Shown here: positions 13,131-26,000 of the stretch, piece after piece | Layout of the letters: each line of letters begins with the position of its first letter | Numbering within the stretch: position 1 is the stretch's first letter | NCBI GenBank assembly: GCA_958298945.1 | Contig: OY282608.1 | Span: 21,429,933-21,493,932, forward strand | Origin: Atherix ibis | Taxonomy: Eukaryota > Arthropoda > Insecta > Diptera > Athericidae | DNA: 64,000 nt | Direction: 5' to 3' | The notes under the pieces: generated by a model | Databases searched by the model: none | Seen by the model: only the letters and a program-made list of their open reading frames with translations | What the model was told of the DNA's origin: nothing | Made by a program: the position numbers and the translations under genes

Positions 13131-15235
13131 CCAACAAACCAACACACCAACAAACCAACAAACCAACAAGCCAACCAGCCAACAAACCAACAAACCAACA
13201 AGCCAACAAACCAACAAACCAACAAACCAACAAGCCGACAAACCAACAAACCAACAAACCAACATGCCAACAAACCAACAAACTAAGCAACCAACAAGCC
13301 AACAAACCAACAAACCAACAAGCCAACAAGCCAACAAACCAACAAACCAACAAACCAACAAACCAACAAACCAAGTAACCAACAAACCAACAAGCCAACA
13401 AAACAACAAAACAACAAACCAACAAACCAAGTAACCAACAAGCCAACAAACCAACAAACAAACAAGCCAATAAGCCAACAAACCAACAAACCAACAAGCC
13501 AACAAACCATCAAACCAACAAACCAAAAAACCAACAAGCCAACAAGCCAACAAACCAACAAACCAACAAACCAACAAGCCAACAAACCAACAAGCCAAAA
13601 AACCAACAAATCAACAAACCAACAATCCAACAAACCAACAAACCAAGTAACTAAAAAGCCAACAAGCTAAAAAACCAACAAGCCAACAAGCCAACAAGCC
13701 AACAAACCAACAAACCAACAAGCCAACAAGCCAAAAAACCAATAAACCAACAAGCCAACAAGCCAACAAACCAACAAACCAACAAACCAACAAGCCAACA
13801 AACCAACAAACCAACAAGCCAACAAACCAACAAACCAACAAACCAACAAGCCAAGAAACCAACAAACCAACAAACCAAAAAACTAACAAAGCAACAAGCC
13901 AACAAACCAACAAACTAACAAACCAACAAGCCAACAAACCAACAAACCAACAAACCAACAAGCCAACAAACCAACAAACCAACAAACCAAGTAACCAAAA
14001 AGCCAACAAACTAACAAACCAACAAGCCAACAAACTAACAAACCAACAAGCCAACAAACCAACAAACCAACAAACCAACAAGCCAAGTAACCAACAAACC
14101 AACAAACCTTCAAACGAACAAAGCAACAAACCAACAAACCAACAAACCAACAAACCAACAAGCCAACAAACCAACAAACAAATAAACCAACAAACCAACA
14201 AACAAATAAACCAACAAACCAACAAACCAACAAACCAACAAACCAACAAACCAAAAAACCAACAAACCAACAAGCCAACAAACCAACAAACCAACAAACC
14301 AACAAACCAACAAGCCAACAAACCAACAAACAAATAAACCAACAAACCAAAAAACCAACAAACCAACAAACCAACAAGCCAACAAAACAACAAAACAACA
14401 AACCAACAAACCAAGTAACCAACAAGCCAACAAACCAACAAACAAACAAGCCAATAAGCCAACAAACCAACAAACCAACAAGCCAACAAACCATCAAACC
14501 AACAAACCAAAAAACCAACAAGCCAACAAGCCAACAAACCAACAAACCAACAAACCAACAAGCCAACAAACCAACAAGCCAAAAAACCAACAAATCAACA
14601 AACCAACAATCCAACAAACCAACAAACCAAGTAACTAAAAAGCCAACAAGCTAACAAACCAACAAGCCAACAAGCCAACAAGCCAACAAACCAACAAACC
14701 AACAAGCCAACAAGCCAAAAAACCAATAAACCAACAAGCCAACAAGCCAACAAACCAACAAACCAACAAACCAACAAGCCAACAAACCAACAAACCAACA
14801 AGCCAACAAACCAACAAACCAACAAACCAACAAGCCAAGAAACCAACAAACCAACAAACCAAAAAACTAACAAAGCAACAAGCCAACAAACCAACAAACT
14901 AACAAACCAACAAGCCAACAAACCAACAAACCAACAAACCAACAAGCCAACAAACCAACAAACCAACAAACCAAGTAACCAAAAAGCCAACAAACTAACA
15001 AACCAACAAGCCAACAAACTAACAAACCAACAAGCCAACAAACCAACAAACCAACAAACCAACAAGCCAACAAACCAACAAACCAGCAAGCAAACAAACC
15101 AACAAACCAACAAAACAAGTAACCAACAAACCAACAAACCATCAACCGAACAAAGCAACAAACCAACAAGCCAACCAACCAACAAGCCAACAAACCACCA
15201 AACAACAAACCAACATGCCAACAAACCAACAAACT
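13131..15235. repeat. Lag-984 tandem block pair
   Basis: About 13.44-14.0 kb is repeated at about 14.42-15.0 kb with lag 984 (123 units). Matching landmarks are the CCATCAAA unit near 13507 and 14491, and CCAAGTAA followed by CTAAAAAG near 13642 and 14626. Reverse translations of 13651-13905 and 14635-14889 differ at one residue of 84. Between the copies lies a stretch with the unusual unit CCTTCAAA at 14107. A 7-nt unit at 15203-15209 changes the register near the end. No gene. Confidence 0.75.
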
Positions 15236-18200
15236 AAGTAACCAACAAGCCTACAAACCAACAAACCAACATGCCAACAAACCAACAAACTAAGTAACCA
15301 ACAAGCCAACAAACCAACAAACCAACAAGCCAACAAACCAACAAACCAACAAACCAACAAACCAACAAGCCAACAAACCAACAAACCAGCAAGCAAACAA
15401 ACCAACAAAACAAGTAACCAACAAACCAACAAACCATCAAACGAGCAAAGCAACAAACCAACAAGCCAACAAACCAACAAGCCAACAAACCAACAAGCCA
15501 ACAAACCAACAAACCAACAAGCCAACAAGCCAACAAACCAACAAACTAAGTAACCAACAAGCCTGCAAACCAACAAACCAACAAACTAAGTAACCAACAA
15601 GCCAACAAACCAACAAACCAACAAGCCAACAAACCAACAAACCAACAAACCAACAAACCAACAAGCCAACAATCCAACAAGCCAACAAACCAACAAACCA
15701 ACAAGCCAACAAGCCAACAAACCAACATGCCAACAAACCAACAAACTAAATAACCAACAAGCCAACAAACCAACAAACCAACAAGCCAACAAACCAACAA
15801 ACCAACAAACCAACAAACCAACAAGCCAACAATCCAACAAGCCAACAAACCAACAAACCAACAAGCCAACAAGCCAACAAACCAACAAACCAAAAAACCA
15901 ACAAACCCACAAACCAACAAGCCAACAAGCCAACAAACCAATAAACCAACAAGCCAACAAACCAACAAACCAACAAACCAACAAGCCAACAAACCAACAA
16001 ACAAATAAACCAACAAACCAAAAAACCAACGAACCAACAAACCAACAAGCCAACAAAACAACAAACCAACAAACCAACAAACCAAGTAACCAACAAGCCA
16101 ACAAACCAACAAACAAACAAGCCAACAAGCCAACAAACCAACAAACCAACAAGCCAACAAACCATCAAACCAACAAACCAAAAAACGAACAAGCCAACAA
16201 GCCAACAAACCAACAAACAAATAAACCAACAAGCCAACAAACCAACAAGCCAAAAAACCAACAAACCAACAAACCAACAATCCAACAAACCAACAAACCA
16301 ACAAACCAAGTAACTAAAAAGCCAATAAGCTAACAAACCAACAAGCCAACAAGCCAACAAGCCAACAAACCAACAAACCAACAAGCCAACAAGCCAAAAA
16401 ACCAATAAACCAACAAGCCAACAAGCCAACAAACCAACAAACCAACAAACCAACAAGCCAACAAACCAACAAACCAACAAGCCAACAAACCAACAAACCA
16501 ACAAACCAACAAGCCAACAAATCAACAAACCAACAAACCAACAAGCCAACAAACCATCATACCAACAAACCAAGTAACCAAAAAGCCAACAAACTAACAA
16601 ACCAACAAGCCAACAAACTAACAAACCAACAAGCCAACAAACCAACAAACCAACAAACCAACAAGCCAACAAACCAACAAACCAGCAAGCAAACAAACCA
16701 ACAAACCAACAAAACAAGTAACCAACAAACCAACAAACCATCAAACGAACAAAGCAACAAACCAACAAGCCAACAAACCAACAAGCCAACAAACCAACAA
16801 ACCAACAAACCAACATGCCAACAAACCAACAAACTAAGTAACCAACAAGCGTACAAACCAACAAACCAACATGTCAACAAACCAACAAACTAAGTAACCA
16901 ACAAGCCAACAAACCAACGAACCAACAAGCCAACAAACCAACAAACCAACAACCCAACAAACCAACAAGCCAACAATCCAACAAGCCAACAAACCAACAA
17001 ACCAACAAGCCAACAAGCCAACAAACCAACAAACCAACAAGCCAACAATCCAACAAGCCAACAAACCAACAAGCCAACAAACTAACAAACCAACAAACCA
17101 ACAAACCAACAAGCCAACAAGCCAACAAACCAACAAACCAACAAAGCAACAAGCCAACAAACCAACAAGCCAACAAGCCAACAAACCAACAAACCAACAA
17201 ACCAAGTAACCAAAAAGCCAACAAACTAACAAACCAACAAGCTAACAAGCCAACAAACCAACAAACCAACAAAGCAACAAACCAACAAACCAACAAACCA
17301 ACAAACCAGCAAGCCAACAAGCCAACAAACCAACAAACCAACAAGCCAACAAACCAACTAACCAACAAGCCAACAAGCCAACACCAACAAAACAACAAAG
17401 CAAGTAACCAAAAAGCCAACAAACTAACAAACCAACAAGCCAACAAACCAACAAACCAACAAACCAACAAGCCAACAAACCAACAAACAAACAAACCAAC
17501 AAACCAACAAACCAACAAACCAACAAACCAACAAACCAAAAAACCAACAAACCAACAAGCCAACAAGCCAACAAACCAACAAACTACAAACCAACAAACG
17601 AACTAACCAACAAACCAACAAGCCAACAAGCCAACAAACCAACAAACCAACAAACCAACAAACCAACAAACCAACAAACCAACAAACTAAGTAACCAACA
17701 AGCCAACAAACAAACAAACCAACAAACCAACAAGCCAACAAGCCAACAAGCCAACAAACTAACAAGCCAACAAACCAACAAACCAACAAACCAAAAAACC
17801 AACAAACCAACAAACCAACAAACCGACAAACCAACAAACCAACAAACCAACAAACCAACAAACCAACAAGCCAACAAGCCAACAATCCAACAAACCAACA
17901 AAACAACAAGCCAACAAACCAAAAAGCCAACAAAACAGCAAACCAACAAACCAAGTAACCAAAAAGCAAACAAACTAACAAACCAACAAGCCAACAAGCA
18001 ACAAAAGCAGCAAACCAACAAACCAACAAACCAACAAACCAACAAGCCAACAAGCAAACAAACCAACAAACCAAAAAACCAACAAGCCAACAAACGAACA
18101 AGCCAACAAACCAACAAACCAACAAACCATCAAACGAACAAAGCAACAAGCCAACAAACCAACAAACCAAGTAACCAAAAAGCCAACAAACTAACAAACC

Positions 18201-18598
18201 AACAAGCCAACAAACCAACAAGCCAAAAAGCCAACAAACCAACAAACCAACAAAGCAACAAACCAAAAAACCAACAAACCAAAAAACCAACAAACCAACA
18301 AACCATCAAACGAACAAAGCAACAAGCCAACGAGCCAACAAACCAACGAACCAACAAGCCAACAAACCAACAAACCAACAAGCCAACAAGCCAACAAACC
18401 AACAAACCAACAAACCAACAAGCCAACAAACTAACAAACCAACAAGCCAACAACCCAACAAACCAACAAACCAACAAACCAACAAGCCAACAAGCCAACA
18501 AACCAACAACCCAACAAGCCAACAAACCAACAAACCAACAAACCAACAAGCCGACAAACCAACAAACCAACAAACCAACATGCCAACAAACCAACAAA
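15236..18598. repeat. Array segment rich in CCAACATG and CTAAGTAA units
   Basis: Recurring words here run CCAACATG, two ordinary units, CTAAGTAA, CCAACAAG, sometimes followed by CCTACAAA. They appear around 15.2-15.8, 16.8-16.9 and again at 19.9-20.9 and 25.0-26.8 kb. A 6-nt unit (17378-17383) and a 7-nt unit (17584-17590) shift the register. Near 18000-18015 there is a local cluster of substitutions around CAACAAAA and GCAGCAAA that keeps the register. No gene. Confidence 0.7.
17584..17590. other. Register-shift family: 7-nt unit CTACAAA
   Basis: A 7-nt unit is followed by one ordinary unit and CGAACTAA. It is found at 17584-17590, 27186-27192, 29087-29093, 50688-50694 and 53237-53243. The downstream context is the same each time, which marks a block family shared between the 17-30 kb and 50-54 kb regions. 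Confidence 0.88.
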
Positions 18599-20900
18599 CT
18601 AAGCAACCAACAAGCCAACAAACCAACAAACCAACAAGCCAACAAGCCAACAAACCAACAAACCAACAAACCAACAAACCAACAAACCAACAAACCAACA
18701 AACCAAGTAACCAACAAACCAACAAACCTTCAAACGAACAAAGCAACAAACCAACAAACCAACAAACCAACAAACCAACAAACCAACAAGCCAACAAACC
18801 AACAAACAAATAAACCAACAAACCAACAAACAAATAAACCAACAAACCAACAAACCAACAAACCAACAAACCAACAAACCAAAAAACCAACAAACCAACA
18901 AACCAACAAGCCAACAAGCCAACAAACCAACAAACCAACAAACCAACAAGCCAACAAACCAACAAACCAACAAACCAACAAGCCAACAAACCAACAAACA
19001 AATAAACCAACAAACCAAAAAACCAACAAACCAACAAACCAACAAGCCAACAAAACAACAAACCAACAAACCAACAAACCAAGTAACCAACAAGCCAACA
19101 AACCAACAAACAAACAAGCCAATAAGCCAACAAACCAACAAACCAACAAGCCAACAAACCATCAAACCAACAAACCAAAAAACGAACAAACCAAAAAGCC
19201 AACAAACCAACAAACCAACAAACCAACAAGCCAACAAACCAACAAGCCAAAAAACCAACAAACCAACAAACCAACAATCCAAAAAACCAACAAACCAACA
19301 AACCAAGTAACTAAAAAGCCAACAAGCTAACAAACCAACAAGCCAACAAGCCAACAAGCCAACAAACCAACAAACCAACAAGCCAACAAGCCAAAAAAAC
19401 CAATAAACCAACAAGCCAACAAGCCAACAAACCAACAAACCAACAAACCAACAAACCAACAAGCCAACAAACCAACAAACCAACAAGCCAACAAACCAAC
19501 AAACCAACAAACCAACAAGCCAACAAACCAACAAACCAACAAACCAAAAAACCAACAAACCAACAAGCCAACAAACCAACAAACTAACAAACCAACAAGC
19601 CAAAAAACCAACAAACCAACAAACCAACAAGCCAACAAACCAACAAACCAACAAACCAAGTAACAAAAAAGCCAACAAACTAACAAACCAACAAGCCAAC
19701 AAACTAACAAACAAACAAGCCAACAAACCAAAAAACAAACAAACCAACAAGCCAACAAACCAACAAACCAGCAAGCAAACAAACCAACAAACCAACAAAA
19801 CAAGTAACCAACAAACTAACAAACCATCAAACGAACAAAGCAACAAACCAACAAGCCAACAAACCAACAAGCCAAAAAACCAACAAACCAACAAACCAAC
19901 ATGCCAACAAACCAACAAACTAAGTAACCAACAAGCCTACAAACCAACAAACCAACAAACCAACATGCCAACAAACCAACAAACTAAGTAACCAACAAGC
20001 CAACAAACCAACAAACCAACAGGCCAACAAACCAACAAACCAACAAACCAACAAACCAACAAGCCAACAAACCAACAAACCAACAAACCAACAAGCCAAC
20101 AATCCAACAAGCCAACAAACCAACAAACCAACAAGCCAACAAGCCAACAAACCAACAAACCAAAAAACCAAAAAACCAACAAACCAACAAACCAATAAGC
20201 CAACAAGCCAAAAAACCAACAAACCAACAAACCAACAAGCCAAGAAACCAACAAACCAACAAACCAACAAGCCAACAAACCAACAAACAAATAAACCAAC
20301 AAACCAAAAAACCAACAAACCAACAAACCAACAAGCCAACAAAACAACAAACCAACAAACCAACAAACCAACAAGCCAACAAACCAACAAACCAGTAAGC
20401 AAACAAACCAACAAAACAAGTAACCAACAAACCAACAAACCATCAAACGAACAAAGTAACAAACCAACAAGCCAACAAACCAACAAGCCAACAAACCAAC
20501 AAACCAACAAACCAACATGCCAACAAACCAACAAACTAAGTAACCAACAAGCCTACAAACCAACAAACCAACATGCCAACAAACCAACAAACTAAGTAAC
20601 CACCAAGCCAACAAACCAACAAACCAACAAGCCAACAAACCAACAAACCAACAAACCAACAAACCAACAAGCCAACAAACCAGCAAGCAAACAAACCAAC
20701 AAACCAACAAAACAAGTAACCAACAAACCAACAAACCATCAAACGAACAAAGCAACAAACCAACAAGCAAACAAACCAACAAGCCAACAAACCAACAAAC
20801 CAACAAACCAACATGCCAACAAACCAACAAACTAAGTAACCAACAAGCCTACAAACCAACAAACCAACAAACCAACATGCCAACAAACCAACAAACTAAG
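18599..20900. repeat. 5.15-kb higher-order block, copy 1
   Basis: This segment carries CCTTCAAA at 18727 and then CCAACATG/CTAAGTAA words near 19.9-20.9 kb. The same order is found at about 23.7-26.0 kb. The lag is 5161 at CCTTCAAA (18727 to 23888) and 5144 further on (for example 19920 to 25064), so copy 1 holds 17 extra bases between them: two octamers plus the single extra A of the 9-nt unit at 19391-19399. No gene. Confidence 0.75.
19391..19399. other. Single 9-nt unit (one extra A)
   Basis: CC followed by seven A residues gives a +1 shift. The homologous place in the 5.15-kb partner block (near 24544) has a normal 8-nt unit. A slip in an A run is the simplest cause, either real or a base-calling error in a homopolymer. 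Confidence 0.85.
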
Positions 20901-23663
20901 TAACCAACAAGCCAACAAACCAACAAACCAACAAGCCAACAAACCAACAAACCAACAAACCAACAAACCAACAAACCAACAAGCCAACAAACCAACAAAC
21001 CATCAAACGAACAAAGCAACAAGCCAACGAGCCAACAAACCAACAAACCAACAAGCCAACAAGCCAACAAACCAACAAGCCAACAAACCAACAAACCAAC
21101 AAACCAAGTAACCAAAAAACCAACAAACTAACAAACCAACAAGCCAACAAACCAACAAGCCAACAAGCCAACAAACCAACAAACCAACAAAGCAACAAAC
21201 CAAAAAACCAACAAACCAAAAAACCAACAAACCAACAAACCATCAAACGAACAAAGCAACAAGCCAACAAACCAACAAACCAAGTAACCAAAAAGCCAAC
21301 AAACTAACAAACCAACAAGCCAACAAACCAACAAGCCAAAAAGCCAATAAACCAACAAACCAACAAAGCAACAAACCAAAAAACCAACAAACCAAAAAAC
21401 CAACAAACCAACAAACCATCAAACGAACAAAGCAACAAGCCAACGAGCCAACAAATCAACGAACCAACAAGCCAACAAACAAACAAACCAACAAGCCAAC
21501 AAGCCAACAAACCAACAAACCAACAAACCAACAAGCCAACAAACTAACAAACCAACAAGCCAACAAACCAACAAACCAACAAACCAACAAACCAACAAGC
21601 CAACAAGCCAACAAATCAACAAACCAACAAGCCAACAAACCAACAAACCAACAAACCAACAAGCCGACAAACCAACAAACCAACAAACCAACATGCCAAC
21701 AAACCAACAAACTAAGCAACCAACAAGCCAACAAACCAACAAACCAACAAGCCAACAAGCCAACAAACCAACAAACCAACAAACCAACAAACCAACAAAC
21801 CAACAAACCAAGTAACCAACAAACCAACAAACCTTCAAACGAACAAAGCAACAAACCAACAAACCAACAAACCAACAAACCAACAAGCCAACAAACCAAC
21901 AAACCAACAAACCAACAAGCCAACAAACCAACAAACAAATAAACCAACAAACCAAAAAACCAACAAACCAACAAACCAACAAGCCAACAAAACAACAAAC
22001 CAACAAACCAACAAACCAAGTAACCAACAAGCCAACAAACCAACAAACAAACAAGCCAATAAGCCAACAAACCAACAAACCAACAAGCTAACAAACCATC
22101 AAACCAACAAACCAAAAAACGAACAAGCCAAAAAGCCAACAAACCAACAAACCAACAAACCAACAAGCCAACAAACCAACAAGCCAAAAAACCAACACAC
22201 CAACAAACTAACAATCCAACAAACCAACAAACCAACAAACCAAGTAACCAACAAGCCAACAAACCAACAAACCAACAAGCCAACAAACCAACAAACCAAC
22301 AAACCAACAAACCAACAAGCCAACAAACCAACAAACCATCAAACGAACAAAGCAACAAGCCAACGAGCCAACAAACCAACAAACCAACAAGCCAACAAAC
22401 CAACAAACCAACAAGCCAACAAGCCAACAAACCAACAAACCAACAAACCAACAAGCCAACAAACTAACAAACCAACAAGCCAACAAGCAAACAAACCAAC
22501 AAACCAACAAACCAACAAGCCAACAAACCAACAAGCCAACAAACCAACAAACCAACAAACCAAGTAACCAAAAAACCAACAAACTAACAAACCAACAAGC
22601 CAACAAACCAACAAGCCAACAAGCCAACAAACCAACAAACCAACAAAGCAACAAACCAAAAAACCAACAAACCAAAAAACCAACAAACCAACAAACCATC
22701 AAACGAACAAAGCAACAAGCCAACAAACCAACAAACCAAGTAACCAAAAAGCCAACAAACTAACAAACCAACAAGCCAACAAACCAACAAGCCAAAAAGC
22801 CAATAAACCAACAAACCAACAAAGCAACAAACCAAAAAACCAAGAAACCAAAAAACCAACAAACCAACAAACCATCAAACGAACAAAGCAACAAGCCAAC
22901 GAGCCAACAAATCAACGAACCAACAAGCCAACAAACCAACAAACCAACAAGCCAACAAGCCAACAAACCAACAAACCAACAAACCAACAAGCCAACAAAC
23001 TAACAAACCAACAAGCCAACAAACCAACAAACCAACAAACCAACAAACCAACAAGCCAACAAGCCAACAAATCAACAAACCAACAAGCCAACAAACCAAC
23101 AAACCAACAAACCAACAAGCCGACAAACCAACAAACCAACAAACCAACATGCCAACAAACCAACAAACTAAGCACCCAACAAGCCAACAAACCAACAAAC
23201 CAACAAGCCAACAATCCAACAAACCAACAAACCAACAAACCAACAAACCAACAAACCAACAAACCAACAAACCAAAAAACCAACAAACCAACAAACCAAC
23301 AAGCCAACAAGCCAACAAACCAACAAACCAACAAACCAACAAGCCAACAAACCAACAAACCAACAAACCAACAAGCCAACAAACCAACAAACAAATAAAC
23401 CAACAAACCAAAAAACCAACAAACCAACAAACCAACAAGCCAACAAAACAACAAACCAACAAACCAACAAACCAAGTAACCAACAAGCCAACAAACCAAC
23501 AAACAAACAAGCCAATAAGCCAACAAACCAACAAACCAACAAGCTAACAAACCATCAAACCAACAAACCAAAAAACGAACAAGCCAAAAAGCCAACAAAC
23601 CAACAAACCAACAAACCAACAAGCCAACAAACCAACAAGCCAAAAAACCAACAAACCAACAAA
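20901..23663. repeat. Lag-1456 tandem duplication
   Basis: About 21.12-22.1 kb is repeated at about 22.58-23.5 kb, lag 1456 (182 units). Landmarks at this lag are the CCATCAAA/CGAACAAA words and several stop-creating variants (21128/22584, 21243/22699, 21304/22760, 21419/22875). The copies are close but not identical: the first has CCTTCAAA at 21832, and the second diverges from it after about 23.0 kb. No gene. Confidence 0.75.
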
Positions 23664-26000
23664 CTAACAATCCAACAAACCAACAAACCAACAAACCAAG
23701 TAACTAAAAAGCCAACAAGCTAACAAACCAACAAGCCAACAAGCCAACAAGCTAACAAACCAACAAACTAAGCAACCAACAAGCCAACAAACCAACAAAC
23801 CAACAAGCCAACAAGCCAACAAACCAACAAACCAACAAACCAACAAACCAACAAACCAACAAACCAAGTAACCAACAAACCAACAAACCTTCAAACGAAC
23901 AAAGCAACAAACCAACAAACCAACAAACCAACAAACCAACAAACCAACAAGCCAACAAACCAACAAACAAATAAACCAACAAACCAACAAACAAATAAAC
24001 CAACAAACCAACAAACCAACAAACCAACAAACCAACAAACCAAAAAACCAACAAACCAACAAACCAACAAGCCAACAAGCCAACAAACCAACAAACCAAC
24101 AAATCAACAAGCCAACAAACCAACAAACCAACAAACCAACAAGCCAACAAACCAACAAACAAATAAACCAACAAACCAAAAAACCAACAAACCAACAAAC
24201 CAACAAGCCAACAAAACAACAAACCAACAAACCAAGTAACCAACAAGCCAACAAACCAACAAACAAACAAGCCAATAAGCCAACAAACCAACAAACCAAC
24301 AAGCTAACAAACCATCAAACCAACAAACCAAAAAACGAACAAGCCAAAAAGCCAACAAACCAACAAACCAACAAACCAACAAGCCAACAAACCAACAAGC
24401 CAAAAAACCAACAAACCAACAAACTAACAATCCAACAAACCAACAAACCAACAAACCAAGTAACTAAAAAGCCAACAAGCTAACAAACCAACAAGCCAAC
24501 AAGCCAACAAGCCAACAAACCAACAAACCAACAAGCCAACAAGCCAAAAAACCAATAAACCAACAAGCCAACAAGCCAACAAACCAACAAACCAACAAAC
24601 CAACAAGCCAACAAACCAACAAACCAACAAGCCAACAAACCAACAAACCAACAAACCAACAAACCAACAAACCAACAAACCAACAAACCAAAAAACCAAC
24701 AAACCAACAAGCCAACAAACCAACAAACTAACAAACCAACAAGCCAACAAACCAACAAACCAACAAACCAACAAGCCAACAAACCAACAAACCAACAAAC
24801 CAAGTAACCAAAAAGCCAACAAACTAACAAACCAACAAGCCAACAAACTAACAAACAAACAAGCCAACAAACCAACAAACCAACAAACCAACAAGCCAAC
24901 AAACCAACAAACCAGCAAGCAAACAAACCAACAAACCAACAAAACAAGTAACCAACAAACTAACAAACCATCAAACGAACAAAGCAACAAACCAACAAGC
25001 CAACAAACCAACAAGCCAACAAACCAACAAACCAACAAACCAACATGCCAACAAACCAACAAACTAAGTAACCAACAAGCCTACAAACCAACAAACCAAC
25101 AAACCAACATGCCAACAAACCAACAAACTAAGTAACCAACAAGCCAACAAACCAACAAACCAACAGGCCAACAAACCAACAAACCAACAAACCAACAAGC
25201 CAACAAACCAACAAACCAACAAACCAACAAACCAACAAGCCAACAATCCAACAAGCCAACAAACCAACAAACCAACAAGCCAACAAGCCAACAAACCAAC
25301 AAACCAACAAACCAAAAAACCAAAAAACCAAAAAACCAACAAACCAACAAACCAACAAGCCAACAAGCCAACAAACCAACAAACCAACAAACCAACAAGC
25401 CAACAAACCAACAAACCAACAAACCAACAAGCCAACAAACCAACAAACAAATAAGCCAACAAACCAAAAAACCAACAAACCAACAAACCAACAAGCCAAC
25501 AAAACAACAATCCAACAAACCAACAAACCAACAAGCCAACAAACCAACAAACCAGCAAGCAAACAAACCAACAAACCAACAAAACAAGTAACCAACAAAC
25601 CAACAAACCATCAAACGAACAAAGCAACAAACCAACAAGCCAACAAACCAACAAGCCAACAAACCAACAAACCAACAAACCAACATGCCAACAAACCAAC
25701 AAACTAAGTAACAAACAAGCCTACAAACCAACAAACCAACATGCCAACAAACCAACAAACTAAGTAACCACCAAGCCAACAAACCAACAAACCAACAAAA
25801 CAACAAAACAACAAACCAACAAACCAACAAACCAACAAGCCAACAAACCAACAAACCAGCAAGCAAACAAACCAACAAACCAACAAAACAAGTAACCAAC
25901 AAACCAACAAACCATCAAACGAACAAAGCAATAAACCAACAAGCAAACAAACCAACAAGCCAACAAACCAACAAACCAACAAACCAACATGCCAACAAAC
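23664..26000. repeat. 5.15-kb higher-order block, copy 2
   Basis: This is the partner of 18.6-20.9 kb: CCTTCAAA at 23888, then the CTAAAAAG word near 24464 and CCAACATG/CTAAGTAA words from 25.0 kb. It lacks the 9-nt unit present in copy 1, which suggests that slip arose after the two blocks separated, or was lost here. No gene. Confidence 0.72.

Noticed and set aside
17996..18020. A possible foreign sequence around CAACAAAA and GCAGCAAA
   Set aside because: It stays in the octamer register and GCAGCAAA recurs near 28176, 50485 and 51238, so it is a variant word of the array.
18580..18813. Forward ATG-started frames (also 23149-23547 and 59099-59470) as Q/N-rich proteins
   Set aside because: The ATG arises from a CCAACATG-type variant unit and the frame is pure repeat; no upstream signal and no end other than a variant stop.
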